NCBI GenBank assembly: GCA_028679775.1
Contig: JAJRAX010000032.1
Coordinates: 1-5,688 of the forward strand
Source: Methanothrix sp.
Lineage (GTDB): Archaea; Halobacteriota; Methanosarcinia; Methanotrichales; Methanotrichaceae
Length of the DNA: 5,688 nt
Direction: 5' to 3'
Shown here: one piece after another, positions 1-5,376 of the stretch
How positions within the stretch are numbered: position 1 is the first letter of the stretch
Layout: every line of letters starts with the position of its first letter
Made by a program: the position numbers and the translations under genes
Notes under the pieces: generated by a model
Databases searched by the model: none
The model's input: only the letters and a program-made list of their open reading frames with translations
What the model was told of the DNA's origin: nothing

Positions 1-134
1 AATAGGAATGGCTAAAATGATATCTTGACAAACGATCCAGGTCCACACGGAGACTCAAAACTCTCAAGAAGAAAAATACAACTCACGCCGTAAGCCCTAT
101 TCAAATCAGCCTTGTCCTGTAATCCAGAGAACCA
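1..134. other. Intergenic, no gene seen
   Basis: No reading frame here looks coding. Read on the minus strand, which is downstream of the gene ending at 135, there is a T-rich run (around 67-80, TATTTTTCTTCTT in that orientation). Archaeal transcription often ends at such oligo-T stretches, so it may serve as the terminator of that gene, but no hairpin accompanies it. Confidence 0.4.
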
Positions 135-530
135 TCACCTGCTCACAGCCTTATCGAGTGTGACATTCTCCCCCGGCCCGCGACGCACTCTCACGTCCTG
201 CCATTTTAGCAGGTACCGTCCCAGCTCCGCCCAGAATCCCGCCAGCCATTCCATTCTCTCGTGTTCATTCCACACATCAGCAGCCTCGTCTATCTCCCGC
301 GCCCTGGAGAGAGCAATGGCCTCGATCTCTTCCCGCGGCAGGATCATCTGGACTGCCAGTCCCTCGCCGTTCTCGTCATCGGCCACAATCAGCTCAAATT
401 CACCAGTCCTGATGATCTGGTTTGCGGCCATCCTGCTGGCCCGGGCCTTCAATGCGGCAATTGCCAGAGCCGAGAAGACCGGCTCCTGGGAAACCTTCGC
501 CACAGCCTTGATTGTCAGATCCTTCATCAT
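135..530 (-). CDS. Hypothetical soluble protein, 131 aa
   Basis: I do not recognise the family and assign no function. The 131-residue product has no signal peptide, no membrane segment and no cysteine. Its N-terminal helical part (about residues 5-40, rich in Ala and Lys) is followed by a likely beta hairpin (about 44-64, EFELIVADDENGEG then LAVQMILP), and then a long, charged helical region (66-112) containing three Trp (W87, W95, W99) plus W110. This mix of amphipathic helices and a hairpin is typical of a small folded cytoplasmic protein. The start is well supported: TAGGGG lies five to six bases before ATG ATG, so either Met could initiate. A long Ser-rich frame lies opposite on the plus strand, but its composition is non-protein-like. 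The gene is divergent from the small gene at 630 and shares its upstream region. Confidence 0.72.
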   Translation of the reverse strand: MMKDLTIKAVAKVSQEPVFSALAIAALKARASRMAANQIIRTGEFELIVADDENGEGLAVQMILPREEIEAIALSRAREIDEAADVWNEHERMEWLAGFWAELGRYLLKWQDVRVRRGPGENVTLDKAVSR

Positions 531-581
531 TTAACCCCTAATCCTAAGTGATCCTTCCCAAAATTCCCAAATCAAGAATCT

Positions 582-593
582 GATATAAATAAT
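582..593. promoter_or_regulatory. Shared TATA-like element of divergent genes
   Basis: The stretch GATATAAATAAT sits between the divergent genes at 530 (minus) and 630 (plus). Read on the plus strand it gives ATATAAATA, and read on the minus strand it gives TTTATATC, close to the archaeal TATA consensus. Placing transcription starts about 25 bases downstream gives short leaders in both directions (roughly base 611 for plus, base 560 for minus), each containing a ribosome binding site before the start codon. The BRE is not clear on either side. The assignment is inferred from sequence only. Confidence 0.45.
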
Positions 594-629
594 CGCCGAG
601 CAATGGTATCAATCAAAGAGGATATGGCC

Positions 630-773
630 ATGAGCTGCTTTGATGACTTGATGCAGTTTCGCGATGAGGTAGAGGAGGCAAAGAAGAAGATCCCGGACAG
701 AAGAGCTGTCCGGATACGCTTGATGCTGGAAGATCCGGCGAAGAGAGAAGAGGGCAACAGCCAATTCCCTTGA
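630..773 (+). CDS. Small hypothetical acidic/basic protein, 47 aa
   Basis: This short frame is easily missed but looks real. From ATG at 630 it encodes 47 residues beginning MSCFDDLMQFRDEVEEAKKK and ending NSQFP. It is strongly charged and mostly helical (DEVEEAKKK, then RRAVRIRLMLEDPAKREE), with one Cys near the start and no membrane segment. The start at 630 is preferred because AGAGGAT (617-623) ends six bases before it, and because a TATA-like element at 582-591 would start transcription near 611. The frame is also open from an upstream ATG at 603 (56 aa), but that lies upstream of the predicted transcription start and has no ribosome binding site. The gene converges with the DUF1616 gene, with only seven bases between stop codons. 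Family and function are unknown. Its size and charge would fit a small regulator or antitoxin-like protein, but nothing specific supports that. Confidence 0.5.
   Translation: MSCFDDLMQFRDEVEEAKKKIPDRRAVRIRLMLEDPAKREEGNSQFP
693..713 (+). repeat. Perfect 8-bp inverted repeat, 5-nt loop
   Basis: CCGGACAG (693-700), loop AAGAG, CTGTCCGG (706-713) form a perfect hairpin inside the small gene at 630-773, over the codons for PDRRAVR. It has no following T-run and lies about 60 bases before the stop codon, so it is not a classic terminator. It may be an RNA structure in the message, a protein-binding palindrome, or chance. Confidence 0.5.
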
Positions 774-780
774 TACCGGT

Positions 781-1773
781 CTACTTCCTGTCTAAAAACC
801 CAGATCGATTCTCGTAGACATCCAAATTTGAGGGAGTTGAACTATTCTGAGATACATTAACCCAGAGGTGCAGATCCCGATAGGAACTTGTGAAGTTGCC
901 CTCGCGATATAGGAGGAACTCGAGCTTCTGCAGGTCTCCGGTATGATTGAGAACATACGTTATCGGCATCTCGCGGGTCTCGTTGTGTTCAACAGCCAGA
1001 TTCAGGCTCATCACAGGATAGACCCCACCGTAATCATATTTTGGAATCTTTTCGGCTGTGATGTTATCCCAGGGAGTGTTGTTCAGGATGACCTTCATGG
1101 TATAGTTCACAGTCTGATACTCATGATTTCCCACGCCCACGATTACCGTGCTCTTGTTACCTGCCAGAACTTCTGTCGGATAGTCGTAAGCCTTTCCCCC
1201 TGGCCCCAGAATATAAAACTCCGTGAACTTCTCACCCTGCTTGGGAGTCACTATCACATAGACCAGGGCTGCTAGGGACATAATTATGGTTATTATCAAT
1301 ATTACTGTCAGGGCCTTATCCAACCGCGATTTGTCATCCGTCAAAACCTCTCTCTTCCAGGTTCCGATGGTCTCGCGAAAATTAAAAGAGAGCCTCTCCC
1401 CAAGAGGCAGGTTCATGCGTCTCCAATGGGCTGCAACCGCCATGGCTATTGTGAATATAGCCAGGGACACAACCACAGGAGTAATCCTGATTCCCCACGG
1501 AGTGTAGTTCAGGCCAAGACCAATAAGCGGCACCACAGCTATGCTCAGGCCGAAGCTCAAAGCAGTCCGCTCAATTCCCTCTAGATCCGCCTTTTTGGGG
1601 AAAAGAGCGGCAATCAGGGTGTAGCCAGGCACAAAGAGGACCATAAGCAGACCCAGTGGAATGCGAACAGGCAGGTAAGAGAGCGGAGTCAAGACGAAGA
1701 CCAGTGTTGCCAACGCTATGATTACGGACACCAGAAGGTCCGAGGGAATAGACTTCAGCTTTGCAGATATCAC
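781..1773 (-). CDS. DUF1616 family membrane protein, 330 aa
   Basis: This is an integral membrane protein with a large extracellular C-terminal domain. The N-terminal half matches the DUF1616 pattern, with hydrophobic segments at about residues 12-29, 36-57 (LPVRIPLGLLMVLFVPGYTL, with the typical FVPGY motif), 71-89 and 97-115. A charged cytoplasmic loop (117-152) leads to a last segment at 154-175. Residues 176-330 begin with FTEFYILGPGGKAYDYPTEV, characteristic of archaeal members, and form a beta-rich outer domain with about ten sequons (for example N206, N223, N237, N264, N276, N293, N306, N322), suggesting heavy glycosylation. The start is GTG at 1771-1773, preceded by GGGAGG six bases upstream and directly abutting the TAA of the upstream gene. 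Translation is therefore very likely coupled to that gene. The biochemical role of DUF1616 proteins is unknown; an S-layer or envelope role is an inference. Confidence 0.9.
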   Translation of the reverse strand: MISAKLKSIPSDLLVSVIIALATLVFVLTPLSYLPVRIPLGLLMVLFVPGYTLIAALFPKKADLEGIERTALSFGLSIAVVPLIGLGLNYTPWGIRITPVVVSLAIFTIAMAVAAHWRRMNLPLGERLSFNFRETIGTWKREVLTDDKSRLDKALTVILIITIIMSLAALVYVIVTPKQGEKFTEFYILGPGGKAYDYPTEVLAGNKSTVIVGVGNHEYQTVNYTMKVILNNTPWDNITAEKIPKYDYGGVYPVMSLNLAVEHNETREMPITYVLNHTGDLQKLEFLLYREGNFTSSYRDLHLWVNVSQNSSTPSNLDVYENRSGFLDRK

Positions 1774-1795
1774 TTACTGCCTCCCAAAAAACATG
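1774..1795 (-). promoter_or_regulatory. Strong ribosome binding site inside upstream gene end
   Basis: On the minus strand GGGAGG is followed by CAGTAA and then the GTG start of the DUF1616 gene. The site overlaps the last codons of the upstream secreted-protein gene, and its stop TAA touches the GTG. It fixes the non-ATG start and implies coupled translation of the pair. Confidence 0.75.
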
Positions 1796-3075
1796 CCAAG
1801 CCAGCCAAAAAGCCAGTCTGTGATCTTGCTCACGATGCCCTTATCCTGATCAGACTCCGGCTGGCTCAAATTAGAGCTATTCTGGTCAGAAGAGATGTGA
1901 ATTATTGCCGTACTATTGCTATTATTGCTGGTGGAGTGTGTTGCTGTCACGACTTTGCCGCCGCCCTTGAGTATGATATCTTTATCCCGGCAAATCGTGC
2001 AGGCATCATTTCCTCTCACCAGGCAATACTCCTGCATGCAGTCTCCAGCTTCCTCGGTTAGAGGCTCGCCCCTGGCAATTATCTTCCAGTACCCTCCATC
2101 AAGCCTCTTTCGAAGCAGCTCTTCCGCCTCGTCGTACTGGCTGGAATTTTCAGCAGAGAGGCCGACCTGCCCTGCATACCACTTTACCGTCTCGCGATTG
2201 ATTCCCACTGCATTGCTCTTCTTAGTTTTCGTCGTCCTCCCATCAGCATTCGATCCGCCAAATGTATCCGATACAGATACATCAATCTCATTGCTTTCAG
2301 TATCGCTACCTGCGAGAACGTTCTGGGAGGCTGACGAGGTATCCGTGCAGGAGCCACCGAGGCAGACTGTCTTTGTTTCCGATGCTCCTCGTATTCGATA
2401 TGACCCTGCAGGAATCCCGGTGGTGTCGATGGTCAACTCATATTTGCCATTCGAGTCCGCCAACACCTGAGTCTCTGCCTTGATATCAACTGGAACCGCT
2501 ATCGATCCTGGAAGGGCACTGCCAAACATCTTCAGGTTGTATCTGCCAGGAGGCACATCTGCCTGAGAGAGACGAACAGTCCCGCCGCTTGCCTGAAAGC
2601 CTTTGGTGATCCAGATGACGATCTTAACACCTGCATTTAAATCCTGCACGTTTCTTGCGGATACTGTGAAGCGGTTGGGCTTCTGCGGAACCTGGATGGT
2701 CGTCTCATACTCATACTGCCCCCCGGAAACCGGAAGATTCATGGCGAAGCTGGACTCGAATGTGAGCGCTTCGCCAGGCTTGGCCGTGCCAGATATGGTT
2801 ATTTCCTGTCCGGGCGTCGGACTTGTCGGAGTGATATCAAAGGCCAGACCGGATGACACAGATACTACTATTAATATCAAAAATAGACAGATACCCTTGA
2901 ACCCCGCATCATCCAGCCTCATCGCTCGCCAGTCCTTTGAACACCAAGCCCTCGCTCGGATGCTAATTCGCCTGATCTCCCAGAGATATCTCTTCAAAAC
3001 TGAACGATCCATTCCGAGATTATATCCCTTGGCAAGGGATCTTGACACCTCAATAGGGGTTGATATGGGAGGCAT
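1774..3075 (-). CDS. Secreted beta-rich surface protein, about 433 aa
   Basis: No named family is recognised. Numbering from ATG at 3075: a basic N-terminal stretch, then a hydrophobic signal or anchor (60-78, CLFLILIVVS core). Two Ig-like beta domains follow, about 80-157 (starting FDITPTSPTPGQEITISGTA) and 163-232 (ending GKYELTIDTTGIPAGSYRIR). A CX4C pair (C238, C243) comes next, and a four-cysteine cluster CX4CX7CX2C (C346, C351, C359, C362). A Ser/Asn linker with sequons (N384, N387, N399, N402) leads to an amphipathic aromatic tail (ITDWLFGWLGMFFGRQ) that could hold the protein at the membrane. The start is uncertain. ATG 3075 has AGGA six bases upstream; ATG 3099 is also open; ATG 2922 would give a conventional signal peptide and a 382-aa protein. 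It is translationally coupled to the DUF1616 gene, so the two products probably act together outside the cell. Confidence 0.78.
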   Translation of the reverse strand: MPPISTPIEVSRSLAKGYNLGMDRSVLKRYLWEIRRISIRARAWCSKDWRAMRLDDAGFKGICLFLILIVVSVSSGLAFDITPTSPTPGQEITISGTAKPGEALTFESSFAMNLPVSGGQYEYETTIQVPQKPNRFTVSARNVQDLNAGVKIVIWITKGFQASGGTVRLSQADVPPGRYNLKMFGSALPGSIAVPVDIKAETQVLADSNGKYELTIDTTGIPAGSYRIRGASETKTVCLGGSCTDTSSASQNVLAGSDTESNEIDVSVSDTFGGSNADGRTTKTKKSNAVGINRETVKWYAGQVGLSAENSSQYDEAEELLRKRLDGGYWKIIARGEPLTEEAGDCMQEYCLVRGNDACTICRDKDIILKGGGKVVTATHSTSNNSNSTAIIHISSDQNSSNLSQPESDQDKGIVSKITDWLFGWLGMFFGRQ

Positions 3076-3092
3076 GTTTAATCCTACAATAT

Positions 3093-3104
3093 CATACATA
3101 TACC
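3093..3104 (-). promoter_or_regulatory. TATA-like element upstream of surface operon
   Basis: Read on the minus strand, GGTATATGTATG contains the TATA-like octamer TATATGTA. Counting about 25 bases downstream puts the transcription start near 3073-3075, at the ATG chosen for the secreted protein, or leaves a leader for the internal ATGs at 3012 or 2922. No convincing BRE is seen. Confidence 0.3.
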
Positions 3105-3159
3105 TGTCGGAAAATGTGGGTACAGCAGTTTTGGTTCCTCGCTGTTTTGTGAGGGAAAT

Positions 3160-3194
3160 CTCTGTGAGTCCTCTGTGCGCTCTGTGACTTTGTG
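3160..3194 (+). repeat. CTCTGTG short direct repeats
   Basis: CTCTGTG occurs at 3160-3166, 3171-3177 and 3180-3186, followed by a degenerate TTTGTGG copy (3189-3195). Spacings are 11 and 9 bases. On the minus strand this reads as a CACAGAG series. I recall such CACAGAG-rich intergenic DNA as a dispersed motif in methanogens and many environmental bacteria; no function is known to me. Confidence 0.7.
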
Positions 3195-3257
3195 GTGGCA
3201 GTCCGTAACCGGCTGCGGCTAGTGGCTAACGACGCGCCCAGCACAAAGCTCACAGAG
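3180..3257. repeat. Near-perfect inverted repeat around 47-nt core
   Basis: CTCTGTGACTTTGTG (3180-3194) is matched by CACAAAGCTCACAGAG (3242-3257), whose reverse complement is CTCTGTGAGCTTTGTG. The arms differ by a single extra base. The 47-nt core contains adjacent heptamers GCGGCTA and GTGGCTA (3215-3228). The structure lies between two minus-strand surface-protein genes and could be a small non-autonomous element, a structured RNA between the genes, or both. Confidence 0.65.
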
Positions 3258-3273
3258 TACGCACATAGCCCTA

Positions 3274-4236
3274 TTAAATCACCTCAACCTCGCTCTGCTT
3301 AATTCCCAACAGGCCCAAACTCGGCGAGTATACCCCACAGGTCAAGATATAATTCCCTTTGTTCCAGGGTTTGTCGGTCAGGAGAATAAGGTCTACTCCA
3401 GACTGCGTTGACTCCTGCAAACCTATAGCACTATTCTGGGGAAGGAGAGGAAGCATATTTATGAGAAATTCTGTAGACACTTTGGCGGGATTTGGCACCT
3501 CAATGGACCTGTCACCGAGATATAAAGTGATATCTATGCCATTACTGCTTTTATTTTGGGATAAGTTCAGACTGATGTTGTTGTAGTCACTTCTCGATAG
3601 CATGATGGCAGCGAAGAACTTACTGCTATTCCCCTGTTCAGTTGTATTCATCTTGACTTGAATGAACGGCTCATCGGAAAGCACCTTATGAGACATTTGA
3701 AGAACTATATTTCCTTGTGTGACCATCAATGGCACAGCATCAAGCACTTTTGAGCTATTTTTGTCAATTAGATATGCCATATGCATACCACTTGTGACAT
3801 TGCCGATCTGAAATCGTGATCTGTTTGAGCAATTGAGATCGTTGATTTCATCAATCACCTCGGAGCACTTGGTCCAGGAAACGTTGGCCACATCCGGCAG
3901 ACCAGCCAAAAATTGCGAGAGGCTAAATGGCGATAGACATACCGATAGATCTGATCTGCTGCAATTAGAATTGCTGCGATTCTGGGATGTATGAAGGCTT
4001 CCTATTATTGACTGGCTGGAGGAATATATAGGAATAGATCTGATAGGGTTGCCAGGCGAAATATATTCATTTGCTCCATCTGCAAAGCTCATTTGAGGCA
4101 CCAAAAGCGAATCGTTTGCCTCGAAGCCGATCCCATAAGACCTTATTGCGTTACTGAGATCGGCATCAAAGTCATTTTGCGCCATCGAGCAAATTGGATA
4201 AATAAGGAGCAAGAACAAGGCAATAATCACTCTCAT
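3274..4236 (-). CDS. Secreted sequon-rich glycoprotein, 320 aa
   Basis: A clean signal peptide (MRVIIALFLLLIYPICSMAQ, cleavage probably after SMA at residue 19) shows export. There is no later membrane segment or evident anchor, so the mature protein should be released or held by other surface components. The sequence carries about thirteen N-x-S/T sequons (N41, N86, N91, N118, N135, N138, N146, N160, N197, N203, N220, N224, N228) and five mature-part cysteines (92, 100, 124, 136, 300). The C-terminal half (about 165-320) is beta-rich, with a DEPFIQVKMNTT strand, an ISLNLS/ITLYLG stretch, and a final NKGNYILTCGVYS segment. This loosely recalls the methanogen extracellular domain TIGR04279, but I cannot confirm that. 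ATG 4236 fits a near-leaderless transcript, since the BRE/TATA at 4261-4276 predicts a start near 4240. It is divergent from the CPBP protease gene. Confidence 0.8.
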   Translation of the reverse strand: MRVIIALFLLLIYPICSMAQNDFDADLSNAIRSYGIGFEANDSLLVPQMSFADGANEYISPGNPIRSIPIYSSSQSIIGSLHTSQNRSNSNCSRSDLSVCLSPFSLSQFLAGLPDVANVSWTKCSEVIDEINDLNCSNRSRFQIGNVTSGMHMAYLIDKNSSKVLDAVPLMVTQGNIVLQMSHKVLSDEPFIQVKMNTTEQGNSSKFFAAIMLSRSDYNNISLNLSQNKSSNGIDITLYLGDRSIEVPNPAKVSTEFLINMLPLLPQNSAIGLQESTQSGVDLILLTDKPWNKGNYILTCGVYSPSLGLLGIKQSEVEVI

Positions 4237-4260
4237 ATCTCATGTGAAAGATTTGTGAAA

Positions 4261-4276
4261 GTATTTATTGCTTTCC
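4261..4276 (-). promoter_or_regulatory. BRE/TATA promoter of the secreted glycoprotein
   Basis: On the minus strand GGAAAGC (BRE-like) is followed directly by AATAAATA (TATA-like). The centre of the TATA is about 26 bases from base 4240, only four bases before the ATG at 4236. This is the usual geometry for a near-leaderless archaeal message and explains the lack of a good ribosome binding site there. Confidence 0.55.
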
Positions 4277-4340
4277 AGAGGATACCGATTAGATCGATTT
4301 ATCAATTCTTTGAGCGGATAGCAGAAGTTGGAGGGAATCT

Positions 4341-4348
4341 ATTAAATG
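4341..4348 (+). promoter_or_regulatory. Possible TATA-like element of the CPBP gene
   Basis: ATTAAATG lies about 25 bases before 4370, so transcription could begin just before the ATG at 4374 and give a leaderless message. AGGAG at 4353-4357 is the only ribosome-binding-like motif and is 16 bases from the start codon, too far for ordinary use. Confidence 0.25.
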
Positions 4349-4373
4349 TGTTAGGAGAATAGAACAAAATTAT

Positions 4374-5222
4374 ATGAGGGCTGAGAGCATTGCCAAATAC
4401 TGCCTTGATCTGATTATTCCAGTATTTCTGATACTCCTGGCAGAGTTTTTGATCTTTCTCGGCCATCCCAGCCAAGCGATGCTGATTCATGCATTGAATT
4501 TGATCATATTAGCATTATCATCGATATATATAGACAACAAAATCTATCCCGCCCTTATGCTTATGCCCCTTTTTCGGTTATTGAATGTTGCAATGCCCGT
4601 ATTTTTCAATCTGACTCTCTATACATATTCCTTTGTCTATGCGCCCATGTTTATTCCTATGTATTTTTTGTTGAAAGATGGGTATATTGGCCGTTGCCAG
4701 GCAGGATTTACATTTAAAGGATTTTGGTATTATCTGCCGTTAGCAGTCTCAGTAGGCTTTGCGCTCGGTTGGGGTGAGTACAATGTGATACATCCCCAAC
4801 TTCTCACTCCCGGCACACATATCAAGGATGTTTTAATCCTGATTGTGACAATGATATTCTTTGTTGGATTTGTGGAGGAGTTCATCTTCAGATCGTCACT
4901 GCAAACTGTATTGGTGGAAAGGCTGGGCCCAAAAACAGGACTGCTGACAGCAAGCATAATATTCGGATTCATGCACAGCGGCTATCAGATTCCTCTGGAG
5001 CTTCTGTATGTATCTTTTGCAGGAGTGATCTTTGGGTTGCTCTTCTGGCTGACAAAGAGCCTACCCATCATCTCTCTGGCACATGGTGTCACCAATATAT
5101 CATTATTCCTGATAACTCCAGAGGAGCCTGGTCTTTTGATTTATTTAATTGCGGCGCCGGCCCTCATATTCATGCTCTACGCCTATGTTTTAAAAAGACA
5201 TTCAGATATAACAGGACAATAA
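4374..5222 (+). CDS. CPBP family intramembrane metalloprotease, 282 aa
   Basis: This is a polytopic membrane protein of the CPBP (CaaX protease and bacteriocin-processing, Rce1-like) family. The three family motifs are present in order: EEFIFR (E168, E169, R173), FGFMH (F197, H201) and HGVTN (H237, N241). These Glu and His residues are the known catalytic and metal-site residues, so the enzyme should be active. Hydrophobic segments lie at about 11-29, 37-52, 58-78, 85-100, 118-132, 151-171, 188-200, 208-227, 230-247 and 254-273. Its length is typical. Eukaryotic Rce1 cleaves prenylated proteins, whereas archaeal substrates are mostly unknown, so no substrate is claimed. It is divergent from a secreted glycoprotein gene across a 137-base gap; a functional link is only positional. 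Start at ATG 4374, with weak ribosome-binding evidence but no better in-frame alternative. Confidence 0.92.
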   Translation: MRAESIAKYCLDLIIPVFLILLAEFLIFLGHPSQAMLIHALNLIILALSSIYIDNKIYPALMLMPLFRLLNVAMPVFFNLTLYTYSFVYAPMFIPMYFLLKDGYIGRCQAGFTFKGFWYYLPLAVSVGFALGWGEYNVIHPQLLTPGTHIKDVLILIVTMIFFVGFVEEFIFRSSLQTVLVERLGPKTGLLTASIIFGFMHSGYQIPLELLYVSFAGVIFGLLFWLTKSLPIISLAHGVTNISLFLITPEEPGLLIYLIAAPALIFMLYAYVLKRHSDITGQ

Positions 5223-5261
5223 AAATATCAAAAAGTTGGAAAGTATAGTACCTTCAATAGA

Positions 5262-5273
5262 TTTATAGTTTTT
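5262..5273 (+). terminator. Possible oligo-T terminator after CPBP gene
   Basis: TTTATAGTTTTT lies 40 bases after the stop codon of the protease gene. Archaeal terminators are often simple T-runs without a hairpin. The run is short, so this is tentative. Confidence 0.25.
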
Positions 5274-5280
5274 GGCAAAT

Positions 5281-5345
5281 AGAGCAAAGGACTCCGCATT
5301 CATCCCCACCGCGAACGATGGGGTCTTCCCGCTTCGTCCTTCGCA
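5281..5345 (-). mobile_element. Possible IS200/IS605-type right end remnant
   Basis: On the minus strand GCGGGAAGA is followed by a hairpin and then GATGAATGC. This resembles the layout at the right end of many IS200/IS605 and IS1341-type elements, where the tnpB end or omegaRNA scaffold finishes in a GGAAG, hairpin, short tail pattern. No TnpA or TnpB coding sequence is next to it; the adjacent gene is an unrelated membrane protein. It would therefore be a solo end or a non-autonomous relic. This rests on remembered pattern resemblance, not on an alignment. Confidence 0.35.
5304..5323 (-). ncRNA. Stable hairpin, strand-biased to minus RNA
   Basis: On the minus strand CCCCATCG, loop TTCG, CGGTGGGG pair over eight positions: seven Watson-Crick pairs plus one U-G wobble. 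On the plus strand the same position is a C/A mismatch. The structure is therefore fully paired only as minus-strand RNA (or single-stranded minus DNA). It may be part of an omegaRNA-like scaffold or an IS end hairpin. Confidence 0.45.
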
Positions 5346-5356
5346 ATCCTACAAGA

Positions 5357-5376
5357 TAAAGGCAGGATCGCCTTTA
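5357..5376 (-). terminator. Hairpin overlapping the stop codon of the last gene
   Basis: TAAAGGC (5357-5363) and GCCTTTA (5370-5376) form a perfect 7-bp stem with a 6-base loop. The stop codon TAA of the small membrane protein (5374-5376) is the outer part of the stem. There is no long T-run after it, so it may be a weak terminator or a 3'-end stabilising structure. Confidence 0.45.

Noticed and set aside
25..30. TTGACA resembling a bacterial -35 box
   Set aside because: No matching -10 at correct spacing and no gene downstream on that strand; the window is archaeal in character.
46..70. Degenerate match to the CACAGAG-type repeat (CACACGGAGACTC)
   Set aside because: Only one imperfect unit, no periodicity; indistinguishable from chance.
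112..534. 140-aa plus-strand frame opposite the 131-aa gene
   Set aside because: Ser/Ala-rich low-quality composition with no ribosome binding site; the minus-strand frame has a good site and protein-like composition.
572..757. 61-aa minus-strand frame opposite the small gene
   Set aside because: Ser-rich shadow composition; the plus frame has a promoter, a ribosome binding site and better protein character.
1916..2470. 184-aa plus-strand frame within the secreted-protein gene
   Set aside because: Overlaps a clear minus-strand coding gene with a signal segment, Ig-like domains and coupled start; composition looks like an antisense shadow.
2603..3187. 194-aa plus-strand frame ending in the CTCTGTG repeats
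   Set aside because: Antisense shadow of the secreted-protein gene running into intergenic repeats; no ribosome binding site or domain seen.
3160..3257. Possible CRISPR array
   Set aside because: Units are only seven bases with 2-4 base gaps and no unique spacers.
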